From Mycobacterium sp. ITM-2016-00317 (GTDB lineage: Bacteria; Actinomycetota; Actinomycetes; Mycobacteriales; Mycobacteriaceae), in NCBI RefSeq assembly GCF_002968295.1, contig NZ_CP134399.1:1922001-1986000 (forward strand): a stretch of DNA of 64,000 bases, in the 5' to 3' direction. The notes under the pieces are model-generated. The model was given only the letters and a program-made list of their open reading frames with translations. It was not told the DNA's origin and did no database searches. Shown piece by piece: positions 9,923-18,218 of this stretch. How positions within the stretch are numbered: position 1 is the first letter of the stretch; every line of letters begins with the position of its first letter. Position numbers and translations under genes: made by a program.

Positions 9923-9985
9923 CGTCAGATGCTCCTGGAAGGGGTTCGCGGCGGGGCCGCACGAAGCGTGGGGGCCCGATCGGCC

Positions 9986-10007
9986 AATATCGTATATGAA
10001 ATATGAT
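9986..10007. promoter_or_regulatory. Back-to-back promoters between acyl-CoA dehydrogenase and SDR operons
   Basis: An AT-rich patch in the 137-bp divergent gap. TATGAT at 10002-10007 is a consensus -10 for the plus operon. On the minus strand TACGAT (plus 9989-9994) is a -10 for the acyl-CoA dehydrogenase operon. The ATAT repeats around them form an imperfect palindrome that a single regulator, perhaps the GntR protein encoded at 13208, could use to control both directions. That link is inference. Confidence 0.45.
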
Positions 10008-10059
10008 GCGCTGAATGATCCGGTCGGATCTCCCTACGTGCATGAGGACGGGTGAACAG

Positions 10060-10800
10060 GTGTCGTTGCTGACAGGTCAAATCGCGGTGATCACCGGCGG
10101 GGCGCAGGGGCTGGGTTTCGCCATCGCGCAACGGTTCGTCGACCAGGGCGCGCGAGTCGTGCTCGGCGACGTGAACATCGACGCCACCCGGGCCGCCGCC
10201 GACAAACTCGGCGGCCAGGACGTGGCCCGCGCCGTCCGTTGTGACGTCACCGATTCGGCCGAGGTGGACGCGCTGGTCGCGGCCGCGGTCGACGGCTTCG
10301 GCGCGCTCGACATCATGGTCAACAACGCGGGCATCACGCGCGACGCGACGATGCGCAAGATGACCGAGGATCAGTTCGACCAGGTGATCGCCGTTCACCT
10401 GAAGGGCACCTGGAACGGCCTGCGGGCCGCCGCCGCGGTGATGCGGGAGCAGAAGAGCGGCGCGATCGTGAACATGTCGTCGATCTCGGGCAAGGTCGGC
10501 ATGGTCGGCCAGACCAACTACTCGGCGGCCAAGGCCGGCATCGTCGGCATGACCAAGGCCGCGTCCAAGGAGCTCGCCTACCTCGGGGTGCGGGTCAACG
10601 CGATCCAGCCGGGGCTCATCCGCTCGGCAATGACCGAGGCCATGCCGCAACGCATCTGGGACTCGAAGGTGGCCGAGGTGCCGCTGGGCCGCGCGGGCGA
10701 GCCGGAAGAGGTCGCCGACGTGGCGCTGTTCCTGGCCTCGAAGCTGTCGTCGTACATGACCGGCACCGTCCTGGAGGTCACGGGCGGACGGCATCTGTGA
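10060..10800 (+). CDS. FabG-like short-chain dehydrogenase/reductase
   Basis: A 246-residue classical SDR of the 3-oxoacyl-ACP/CoA reductase type. It shows TGGAQGLG at the N terminus, VNNAG, the catalytic Ser in NMSSISG and YSAAK as YxxxK, then QPGLIRSAM and the C-terminal [11 protein letters not shown]. In this setting it most likely interconverts 3-hydroxyacyl-CoA and 3-ketoacyl-CoA. GTG at 10060 matches the family's usual N terminus; ATG at 10042 and an earlier one at 10015 are in frame. The stop overlaps the thiolase start (TGATG), so it opens a five-gene operon. Confidence 0.85.
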   Translation: MSLLTGQIAVITGGAQGLGFAIAQRFVDQGARVVLGDVNIDATRAAADKLGGQDVARAVRCDVTDSAEVDALVAAAVDGFGALDIMVNNAGITRDATMRKMTEDQFDQVIAVHLKGTWNGLRAAAAVMREQKSGAIVNMSSISGKVGMVGQTNYSAAKAGIVGMTKAASKELAYLGVRVNAIQPGLIRSAMTEAMPQRIWDSKVAEVPLGRAGEPEEVADVALFLASKLSSYMTGTVLEVTGGRHL

Positions 10801-12014
10801 TGCGTGAGGTCGTCATCTGTGAACCCGTGCGCACCCCGATCGGGCGCTACAACGGGATGTTCAAGTCACTGACCGCCGTCGAGCTCGGGGCGGCGGCGCT
10901 GCAGGGCCTGCTCGCACGCACCGAGGTGGCGCCCGAGGCCGTCGAGGACGTGATCGTCGGGCACTGCTACCCGAGCATGGAGGCACCGGCGATCGGGCGG
11001 GTCATCGCGCTGGACGCGGGCCTGCCGGTCACGGTGCCCGGCATGCAGATCGACCGCCGCTGCGGCTCCGGGCTGCAGGCCGTGATCCAGGCGGTGATGC
11101 AGGTGGCAAGCGGCAACAACGATCTCGTGGTGGCCGGCGGTGCCGAGTCGATGAGCAACGTGGTGTTCCACTCGACCGATATGCGGTGGGGCGGCGCCAG
11201 GGGCGGCGTCACGGTGCACGATGCGCTGGCGCGCGGGCGCACCACCGCAGGCGGTAAGAACTACCCGGTGCCGGGAGGCATGCTGGAGACCGCCGAAAAC
11301 CTGCGTCGCGAGTACGGGATTCCCCGCGAAGAGCAGGACGAACTCGCCGTGCAGTCGCACCGGCGGGCCGTCACCGCGCAGAAGGACGGACTGCTGGCCG
11401 AGACGATCATCCCGGTGACGGTCACCAGCCGGTCCGGTGACGAGGTGATCGACACCGACGAGCATCCGCGCGCCGACACCTCGGTGGAGTCGCTGGCCAA
11501 GCTCAAACCCGTTCTCGCCAAGTCGGATCCGGAAGCCACGGTGACGGCCGGGAACTCCAGCGGCCAGAACGACGCCGCGTCGATGTGCCTGGTCACCACG
11601 CGCGAGAAGGCCGCCGCGCTCGGACTGCGGCCGCTGGTGCGGATGGTGTCGTGGGGCGTCGCAGGCGTCGCCCCCCAGGTGATGGGCATCGGGCCCGTGC
11701 CTGCCACCGAGGCCGCGCTGGCGAAGGCCGGCCTCACCCTGGCCGAGATGGACCTGATCGAGCTCAACGAGGCGTTCGCCGCCCAGGCGCTGGCCTGCAT
11801 GCGGGAATGGAAGTTCACCGCGGCCGACCTGGAGCGGACGAACGTGCACGGATCGGGAATCTCACTGGGACACCCGGTGGGCGCCACCGGCGGCCGGATG
11901 CTGGCGACGCTGGCACGGGAGCTGGACCGCCGGGACGGCCGCTACGGCCTGGAGACGATGTGCATCGGTGGCGGCCAGGGACTGGCCGCCGTCTTCGAAA
12001 GGGTGGCGCAATGA
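10800..12014 (+). CDS. Thiolase (acetyl-CoA acyltransferase family)
   Basis: Degradative-type thiolase of 404 residues that cleaves a 3-ketoacyl-CoA with CoA. The acyl-accepting Cys sits in DRRCGSGLQA near residue 87, the NEAF motif in ELNEAFAAQ, the His in SLGHPVGATGGRM and the second Cys in TMCIGGGQG. The ATG at 10800 overlaps the SDR stop; a GTG directly before it is possible. The gene overlaps the next acyl-CoA dehydrogenase by ATGA. Together with the SDR and dehydrogenase it supplies most of a beta-oxidation cycle. Confidence 0.9.
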   Translation: MREVVICEPVRTPIGRYNGMFKSLTAVELGAAALQGLLARTEVAPEAVEDVIVGHCYPSMEAPAIGRVIALDAGLPVTVPGMQIDRRCGSGLQAVIQAVMQVASGNNDLVVAGGAESMSNVVFHSTDMRWGGARGGVTVHDALARGRTTAGGKNYPVPGGMLETAENLRREYGIPREEQDELAVQSHRRAVTAQKDGLLAETIIPVTVTSRSGDEVIDTDEHPRADTSVESLAKLKPVLAKSDPEATVTAGNSSGQNDAASMCLVTTREKAAALGLRPLVRMVSWGVAGVAPQVMGIGPVPATEAALAKAGLTLAEMDLIELNEAFAAQALACMREWKFTAADLERTNVHGSGISLGHPVGATGGRMLATLARELDRRDGRYGLETMCIGGGQGLAAVFERVAQ

Positions 12015-13204
12015 CCAAACTCGCCCAGACACTCGGGCTGACCGAGTTCCAGACCGAGATCGTCTCGACGGTGCGGCAATTCGTCGACAAGGAAGTCATC
12101 CCCACCGCACAGGAACTCGAGCACTCCGACACCTACCCGCAGGCGATCGTCGACGCCATGCGCGACATGGGCCTGTTCGGCCTGATGATCCCCGAGGAGT
12201 ACGGCGGGCTGGGGGAGTCGCTGCTGACCTACGCGCTGTGCGTGGAGGAACTGGCGCGCGGCTGGATGAGCGTGTCGGGGGTGATCAACACCCACTTCAT
12301 CGTCGCGTACATGATCCGCCAGCACGGCACGGACGCGCAGAAGAGTTACCACCTGCCGAAGATGGCCACCGGCGAGACCCGCGGCGCGTTCTCGATGTCC
12401 GAGCCCGAACTCGGCAGTGACGTCGCGGCGATCCGCACCAGGGCCAAGGACAACGGCGACGGCACCTACACCATCGACGGACAGAAGATGTGGCTGACCA
12501 ACGGCGGCAGTTCCACCCTGGTCGCCACGCTGGTGCGCACCGACGAGGGCGCCGACAAGCCGCACCGCAACCTGACCGCGTTCCTGATCGAGAAGCCAAC
12601 GGGCTTCGGTGAAGTCGTGCCCGGGCTGACCATCCCCGGCAAGCTCGACAAGCTGGGCTACAAGGGCATCGACACCACCGAGCTGATCTTCGACGGGTAC
12701 CGCGCCCAGGCGACCGACATTCTCGGTGAGGCGCCCGGTCAGGGGTTCTTCCAGATGATGGACGGCGTCGAGGTCGGCCGGGTCAACGTCTCTGCGCGTG
12801 CCTGCGGCGTCGGCATCCGGGCGTTCGAGTTGGCGGTGCGCTACGCCCAGCAGCGCAGCACGTTCGGCAAGCCCATCGCCGAGCACCAGGCCATCGCGTT
12901 TCAGCTGGCCGAGATGGCGACCAAAGTCGAGGCCGCCCACCTGATGATGGTCAACGCCGCACGCCTCAAGGACTCCGGCGAGCGCAACGACGTGGCCGCG
13001 GGCATGGCGAAGTACTTCGCCAGCGAGGTGTGTGCCGAGGTGACCCAGCAGAGCTTCCGCATCCACGGCGGCTACGGCTATTCCAAGGAGTACGAGATCG
13101 AGCGCCTGATGCGCGATGCGCCGTTCCTGCTGATCGGCGAGGGCACCAGCGAGATCCAGAAGAACATCATCAGTAAGCGGCTGCTGGCCGACTACCGGGT
13201 CTGA
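12011..13204 (+). CDS. Acyl-CoA dehydrogenase
   Basis: A 397-residue acyl-CoA dehydrogenase with all expected parts: PEEYGGLGES, AFSMSEPELGSD (flavin and substrate segment), QKMWLTNGG, ARAQ-type helices (RYAQQRSTFGKPI), RIHGGYGYSKEYEIERL and GEGTSEIQKNI near the C terminus carrying the catalytic Glu. It is fully intact, unlike the copy at 8751. It is translationally coupled to the thiolase (ATGA) and lies 3 bp before the GntR gene, so it belongs to the same operon. Confidence 0.9.
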   Translation: MTKLAQTLGLTEFQTEIVSTVRQFVDKEVIPTAQELEHSDTYPQAIVDAMRDMGLFGLMIPEEYGGLGESLLTYALCVEELARGWMSVSGVINTHFIVAYMIRQHGTDAQKSYHLPKMATGETRGAFSMSEPELGSDVAAIRTRAKDNGDGTYTIDGQKMWLTNGGSSTLVATLVRTDEGADKPHRNLTAFLIEKPTGFGEVVPGLTIPGKLDKLGYKGIDTTELIFDGYRAQATDILGEAPGQGFFQMMDGVEVGRVNVSARACGVGIRAFELAVRYAQQRSTFGKPIAEHQAIAFQLAEMATKVEAAHLMMVNAARLKDSGERNDVAAGMAKYFASEVCAEVTQQSFRIHGGYGYSKEYEIERLMRDAPFLLIGEGTSEIQKNIISKRLLADYRV

Positions 13205-13207
13205 CCA

Positions 13208-13876
13208 GTGAGCATCCCCGAGTTCGCGGCCCGGCCACAGCTGGCCGAGGATGTGGCGCGGTTCGTGCGGCGGCGCATCTTCGAAGGCACCTATCCGGCG
13301 GGCAGCTACATCCGGCTCGAACAGCTGGCCGCCGAACTGGGTATCAGCGTCACCCCGGTGCGGGAGGCGCTGTTCGGGTTGCGTGCCGAGGGTCTGCTGG
13401 CCCAGCAGCCGCGCCGGGGATTCGTCGTGCTGCCGATCACCAAGCGTGACATCGCCGACGTCGCCGATGTGCAGGCGCACATCGGCGGCGTCTTGGCCAG
13501 CCGCGCCGCCGAACTCATCACCGACGAACAGCTCGCGGAGCTCGAGCGGGTGCAGGGCCAGCTCGAAGCGGCGTACCACGCCGACGACCACGAAGCCGCG
13601 GTACGCCTCAACCACGCCTTCCACCGCGGGGTGAACGTCGCGGCCGGCTCACCGAAGCTCGCACAGCTGATGGGCCAGATCACCCGGTTCGCCCTGGAAT
13701 CGGTCTATCCCACCGTGGAAGGCTGGCCCGAGCATTCGATGCGCGACCACCGGGTGCTTCTCGACGCGTTGCGCAAGCGCGACGGTGACGCCGCCCGCGA
13801 TGCGATGTCGGAGCACCTGTGCGCCGCTGCCGGACCCCTGATCGACCATCTTGCCGGTCGGGGCGTGATCGGATGA
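13208..13876 (+). CDS. GntR-family regulator, FadR/FCD subgroup
   Basis: A 222-residue transcription factor: an N-terminal winged helix-turn-helix (about residues 10-75, with LEQLAAELGISVTPVREAL) and a C-terminal all-helical FCD effector domain (LNHAFHRGVN and HRVLLDAL supply metal-binding His residues). FCD regulators usually respond to small acids or acyl-CoA esters. The GTG start is 3 bp after the dehydrogenase stop, so it is embedded in the operon it probably controls. A candidate target is the divergent promoter patch at 9986-10007. Confidence 0.88.
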   Translation: MSIPEFAARPQLAEDVARFVRRRIFEGTYPAGSYIRLEQLAAELGISVTPVREALFGLRAEGLLAQQPRRGFVVLPITKRDIADVADVQAHIGGVLASRAAELITDEQLAELERVQGQLEAAYHADDHEAAVRLNHAFHRGVNVAAGSPKLAQLMGQITRFALESVYPTVEGWPEHSMRDHRVLLDALRKRDGDAARDAMSEHLCAAAGPLIDHLAGRGVIG

Positions 13877-13878
13877 TC

Positions 13879-13940
13879 CGCGAGCAGACACAAATTCGCA
13901 CGCTTTTGCGCTGAACCGTGCGAGTTTGTGTCTGCTCGCG
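13879..13940. terminator. Long hairpin between GntR and CoA-transferase genes
   Basis: Two 24-base arms, 13879-13902 and 13917-13940, pair with one G-U mismatch around a 14-base loop. The arm core is GAGCAGACACAAA. There is no T-tract, as is common for mycobacterial hairpin terminators. It begins 3 bp after the GntR stop and ends 18 bp before the CoA-transferase ATG, so it may attenuate rather than fully end transcription. Confidence 0.6.
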
Positions 13941-13957
13941 ACAGAGGGAGGTACGGC

Positions 13958-15142
13958 ATGGGGGTCCTCGACGGGGTGCGCGTGCTCGACTACGGCCGGT
14001 TCATCGCCGCGCCGTGGTGCTCGGCGCTGCTGGCCGACATGGGCGCCGATGTCGTGCGCGTCGAGAAGCGCGAGGGCGGTGAGGACCGCTGGGTCCAGTC
14101 GGTGACCGACAGCGGCGAGGGCGGGACCTTCCTGCAGTGCAACCGCAACAAACGGTCGCTGACGCTGGACACCTCGACCGCCGAAGGCAGAGACGTCAGC
14201 CGCAGGCTCGTCGAGCGCGCCGACATCGTGGTCGCGAACATGCCCGCAGCGGGCATGCGGGCCAACGGTCTGGACTACGAGACGCTGCGGGCGATCAAAC
14301 CGGACATCATCCTGGCCAGCGCGACGGCTTTCGGCGAGGGCGGCCCGTACAGCGACCGGATCGGTTTCGACGGCGCGGGGCAGGTGATGTCGGGTGCGGT
14401 GTCCCGCCAGGGTCTGCCCGAGCAGCCGATCCGAACCATGGTGCCGTACGCGGATTTCGGCACTGCGCTGACGCTGACCATCGGGGTGATGATGGCGCTG
14501 TATCACCGCGAGCGGACCGGTCAGGGTCAGCACGTCGAAGGCGCGTTGTTGCCGACGGCGATGATGCTGTCCAATGCGTTCCTGATCGAGCGTGACCTGC
14601 TGGGCGTCGACAAACCGCGCATGGGTAACCAGGGCGCGTCGGTGGCGCCGTGCGATCTGTACCGCACCAGCGACGACGACTGGGTGCTGTTGCAGGTCGC
14701 CGGACAGCCGATGTTCAAACGGTGGTGCCGCCTGGTCGGGCGCCCGGACCTGTTCGACGATCCGCGCTTCGCCGACGACGATTCGCGCTGGAAACACGGC
14801 GACGAACTCAACGGCATCATGGCCGCCTGGTGTGCCGAGCGGACCAAGGCGGATGCGCTCGTTGAACTGGAGGCCGCGAAACTTCCTGCGGCGCCGATGC
14901 TTTCCACGCAGGAGGTGCTCGACGATCCGCACGTTCAGGCCATGGGTTACCTCCAGCGGGTGCCGTTTCCCGGCGCGGCCAAGGACGTCCCGATCATCGA
15001 GACGCCGTTCCGCATGTCCGCCACGCCCGGGGAGATCCGGCGCCGGGCACCGCTGCTCGGAGAGCACACCGACGCCGTGCTGGCCGAGGCGGGCTACGGC
15101 GAAGCCGATGTCGCCGGGCTACGGGACCGCGGGATCGTCTGA
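13958..15142 (+). CDS. CaiB/BaiF family (class III) CoA transferase
   Basis: A 394-residue class III CoA transferase that moves CoA between acyl-CoA donors and a carboxylic acid. The opening LDGVRVLDYGRFIAAPWC, GADVVRVEKREGGEDR and NKRSLTLD are typical; the catalytic Asp position in the family lies in the ENMPAAGM-like segment, here VVANMPAAGMRANGLDY. ATG at 13958 has GGGAGG just upstream and follows a strong hairpin, so it may be transcribed partly separately from the GntR gene. Its 3' end overlaps the convergent CoA-ligase gene by 24 bp. Confidence 0.88.
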   Translation: MGVLDGVRVLDYGRFIAAPWCSALLADMGADVVRVEKREGGEDRWVQSVTDSGEGGTFLQCNRNKRSLTLDTSTAEGRDVSRRLVERADIVVANMPAAGMRANGLDYETLRAIKPDIILASATAFGEGGPYSDRIGFDGAGQVMSGAVSRQGLPEQPIRTMVPYADFGTALTLTIGVMMALYHRERTGQGQHVEGALLPTAMMLSNAFLIERDLLGVDKPRMGNQGASVAPCDLYRTSDDDWVLLQVAGQPMFKRWCRLVGRPDLFDDPRFADDDSRWKHGDELNGIMAAWCAERTKADALVELEAAKLPAAPMLSTQEVLDDPHVQAMGYLQRVPFPGAAKDVPIIETPFRMSATPGEIRRRAPLLGEHTDAVLAEAGYGEADVAGLRDRGIV

Positions 15143-16657
15143 CCCTGCCGCATCGGTGAGTCGGGCCCGCAGTGCGGCGACGTCCACCTTTCCGGTCGCG
15201 CCGCGGGGGATCTCCGCGGCGTCGCCGACGACCAGCCAGACCGTGGGAATCTTGAAGCTGCTCAACAGCGTCCGCACCGTCGACCGCAGCTCTGCGGTCC
15301 CGACGGCACCGGCGATCATCGCACCCACCTGCGGTCCCCGGCGGCCGTGGACGTCGGTGACGGCGACAGCCTGCACGCCGCTGATGGTGCGGAGGGCGTC
15401 CTCGACCTCGCCGGGATAGACCGTGGCGCCGCTGACCTTGAACATGTCGTCGGATCTGCCGTGGTAGAACAGGAACCCGTCGTCGTCGAGGTGTCCCAGA
15501 TCGCCGGTGGGGTAGAACTGGTCGGCGGTGAACACCTCGTGGCGCGTCCGGCCCAGGATGCCGCGCAGCACGTGCGGTCCGCGAATCTGGATCTCCCCGA
15601 CCTCGCCGGACGTCACCGGTGCGCCCGTGTCCGGGTCGGTGATGCGCACCTCCATGCCCGGGAACGGTTTTCCGCAGCTGCCCCACGCCGAGCGCGGCAT
15701 GTCGGTGTCCGCGGCGAACCCGCAGTACGGCCCGAACGACTCGGTCATACCGAACAGGTTGGCGCGGGCGCCTTTCGGGCTGCGCAGGTGTTCGGGCAGC
15801 AGCGCCTCCAGGCTTCCGGGCCGCAGCGCCGACAAGTCGGCGCCCACCGAGTCCAGCCGGGCGGCCAGTGCCTCGGCCTGACTGGGCCATCCGCGGAACA
15901 ACGTGACCCGCTCGCGCTCCACCAGCCGCAGCGTCGACTCGGGCGTCGGGATCGGTTCGGTCACCAGCGTGGCGCCGCTGACCAGCGCCGTCAGTGCACC
16001 GGCGCCGAACCCGCCGACCCAGAACAGCGGCATGGGCAGATAGAGCCGGGACTCGGCGGTGACGCACCGCGCGGCCAGCCCGGAGCGAACGGCGCCCAGC
16101 GCGCTGCCGTGGCTGTGCAGCACGCCTTTCGGTGCGCCGCGGCTGCCGGAGGTGAACATGATCACCAGGTCCGCACCGGGCCGCACATCGGCGGTCACCG
16201 CGTCCACGACGGCGTCGCCGACCGCGGCGCCGGGCAGAGACAGCGCCTGTTCGGCCGTCCACACGCTGCGCAGCGCGGGGAGCTCGGCCCGGAGCGCATC
16301 CACGGTCTGCCGGTAGCGGTGACCGCGGAACTCGTCGACGGCGATCAGGTGCTGCACGGACGCGGTACGCAGCTGTGCCAGCAGCTCGCGCGGCGCCAGG
16401 AGTGTGCTCAGTGGCACCAGCACGGCGCCGATACGGGTGGCTGCGAACGCGAGCCGGATCCAGTCGACCCCGTTGGGCATCAGCAACCCGACCCGGGCGC
16501 CCCGGTGCACCCCGGCCTGCAGCAGGCCCGCCGCGACAGCGCGGGTGGACAGCTCGAGGTCGCCGAACGTCACGCGGCTGCCGGGGTCGACGACCGCGAG
16601 GGCGTGCCGGCGGAGCAGTGCCTGCCGGCGCAGCGCGGCATCGACCGTGTCAGTCAT
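15119..16657 (-). CDS. AMP-forming acyl-CoA ligase (FadD-like), third of three
   Basis: ANL-superfamily adenylate-forming ligase of 512 residues; it activates a carboxylic acid to its CoA thioester via an acyl-AMP. Core motifs are present: the P-loop-like FTSGSRGAPKG, FGMTES (A5), YPTGDLGHLDDDGF (A7) and the C-terminal catalytic Lys in GATGKVDVAAL. It is the last gene of a six-gene minus operon and starts 8 bp inside the preceding ligase gene. Three different ligases in one operon imply several related acids or successive intermediates. Its end overlaps the convergent CoA transferase. Confidence 0.88.
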   Translation of the reverse strand: MTDTVDAALRRQALLRRHALAVVDPGSRVTFGDLELSTRAVAAGLLQAGVHRGARVGLLMPNGVDWIRLAFAATRIGAVLVPLSTLLAPRELLAQLRTASVQHLIAVDEFRGHRYRQTVDALRAELPALRSVWTAEQALSLPGAAVGDAVVDAVTADVRPGADLVIMFTSGSRGAPKGVLHSHGSALGAVRSGLAARCVTAESRLYLPMPLFWVGGFGAGALTALVSGATLVTEPIPTPESTLRLVERERVTLFRGWPSQAEALAARLDSVGADLSALRPGSLEALLPEHLRSPKGARANLFGMTESFGPYCGFAADTDMPRSAWGSCGKPFPGMEVRITDPDTGAPVTSGEVGEIQIRGPHVLRGILGRTRHEVFTADQFYPTGDLGHLDDDGFLFYHGRSDDMFKVSGATVYPGEVEDALRTISGVQAVAVTDVHGRRGPQVGAMIAGAVGTAELRSTVRTLLSSFKIPTVWLVVGDAAEIPRGATGKVDVAALRARLTDAAGSDDPAVP

Positions 16658-18218
16658 CGAAGAACGCCTTCAACGCAGGCAGGTCGGGCTTCCCGCTGGA
16701 CATCAGCGGGACTTGCTCCCGGCGGCAGACCTTGAACCGGCGCGGGATCTTGTAGGCCGAGAGTTCCTGACGCAGCGCCGAGCGCACCGCGTCGAGGTCC
16801 AGGTCCGGGATTGTGGCGAAAGCCATCAGCGCGGCGACGATTTCGCCGCGGCGCGGATCGGGCAACCCGACGACGTGCACGGCGCCAGGGCAGCCCGCCG
16901 CGGCCAGGACACGGGTGAGCGCGGCTTCGACCTCACCGGGGGTGACGTTGGCGCCTGCGGTCTTGATCATCGCGCCCGCCCTGGCGACGAAGTACACGAA
17001 CCCGTCGTCGTCGGTGCGGACCAGATCACCGGTGCGGAACCAGCCGTCGGCGTCGAAACAGTCCTCGCGGCTGCGCCCGTGGCAGTGCGTCATCAGATGC
17101 GCGCCGCGCAACCACAGTTCGCCGAGCCGGCCGACCTCGACCGCGGTGGCGGTGTCGGAGTCGACGACGCGGGTCTCGAAGCCCTGTGCGGGTCGGCCGA
17201 AGGAACCGCGGCGATGCTCGGGCTGATCGGTTTCGTCGCCGCTGAGCAGGACCACGCTGCCGGCCTCGGTCATGCCGAGCATGCCATGGCGCAACGCCGG
17301 ATCGGCCGGTCGGGTGTGGGCGGCCATGATCGGGTAGAGGTTGCCCCGTGTCGCGGTGAACATGCGTCGCGGGTAGCTCGGATGCTCGGCGAGACGCGCC
17401 ACCGCCGCGGTGAAACCATTGGTGACTGTCGGCTTCTCGGCGTCGATCAGGTCGAGGGTGGCCCCGGCGTCCTCGGCGTTCGAGCAGACCAGCGTGGCCC
17501 CGGCGACCAGCGTCGCCAGCAGTCCGAATGCGAAGCCGCCGATCCAGAAGAACGGCGAGTTGCAGAACAGCACGTCGCCCGCGTGCAGTCCCCGGACGGC
17601 GTTGAGGTTGCGCTGGTGCGCCACCAACCCGCCGTGGGTGTGGACTGCGCCCTTGGGTGGGCCGGTGGATCCGGAGGTGTAGACGATCGCCAGCCGGTCG
17701 TCGGCGTGGACGTCGTCCTCGAGCTGGCGGAGCCGGCGCTGATCGGTGCCCGGCGCCGGATGGTTCGTGCCGATGATCACGTGCCGGAGGACGGGTGCGG
17801 TGGTGACGAACAACGGCGCGGTGTGGGCGAGGTCCGGCCCGGTGACCTCCAGTGCGGCGGCGATCCGTGCGCCATAGTCATGGTCGCGGAAGCACCTGGC
17901 GGTCAACAGGATCGACACCTCGGCGGCGCGGAGTTGGGCGCGCAGTTCGGCCGTGCTGACGAACGTCGAGAACGGGACGACCACCGCCCCGATCCGGGCT
18001 GCGGCCAGCATGGCCACCACGAACTCGCTGCCGTTGGGGTACAGCACGCCGACGTGGGTGCCCTTGCCCGCGCCGAGGTCGACCAGGCGGCGAGCCAGAT
18101 GCGCCGAACGGATATCGGCCCCGGCATAGGTGATTCGGTCTTCGTCGCAGACCAGGAGCGGCTTGTCGCCGCGGTGGCGCTGCGCGCGCAGCACGTCGAC
18201 GACGGTGGGCGCGGTCAT
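16650..18218 (-). CDS. AMP-forming acyl-CoA ligase (FadD-like), second of three
   Basis: A 522-residue ANL ligase. It shows YTSGSTGPPKGAVHTHG (phosphate loop), LGMTEAG (A5), WFRTGDLVRTDDDGF (A7), KTAGANVTPGE (hinge region) and the catalytic Lys in MSSGKPDLPAL near the C terminus. It is distinct in sequence from both neighbours. The ATG at 18218 overlaps the upstream ligase stop by 4 bp, and it overlaps the downstream ligase by 8 bp, so all three are translated together. Confidence 0.88.
   Translation of the reverse strand: MTAPTVVDVLRAQRHRGDKPLLVCDEDRITYAGADIRSAHLARRLVDLGAGKGTHVGVLYPNGSEFVVAMLAAARIGAVVVPFSTFVSTAELRAQLRAAEVSILLTARCFRDHDYGARIAAALEVTGPDLAHTAPLFVTTAPVLRHVIIGTNHPAPGTDQRRLRQLEDDVHADDRLAIVYTSGSTGPPKGAVHTHGGLVAHQRNLNAVRGLHAGDVLFCNSPFFWIGGFAFGLLATLVAGATLVCSNAEDAGATLDLIDAEKPTVTNGFTAAVARLAEHPSYPRRMFTATRGNLYPIMAAHTRPADPALRHGMLGMTEAGSVVLLSGDETDQPEHRRGSFGRPAQGFETRVVDSDTATAVEVGRLGELWLRGAHLMTHCHGRSREDCFDADGWFRTGDLVRTDDDGFVYFVARAGAMIKTAGANVTPGEVEAALTRVLAAAGCPGAVHVVGLPDPRRGEIVAALMAFATIPDLDLDAVRSALRQELSAYKIPRRFKVCRREQVPLMSSGKPDLPALKAFFDD

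Noticed and set aside
12011..13624. A 560-codon minus-strand ORF over the acyl-CoA dehydrogenase
   Set aside because: Antisense shadow typical of high-GC DNA; it has no family features, while the plus strand encodes a complete acyl-CoA dehydrogenase.
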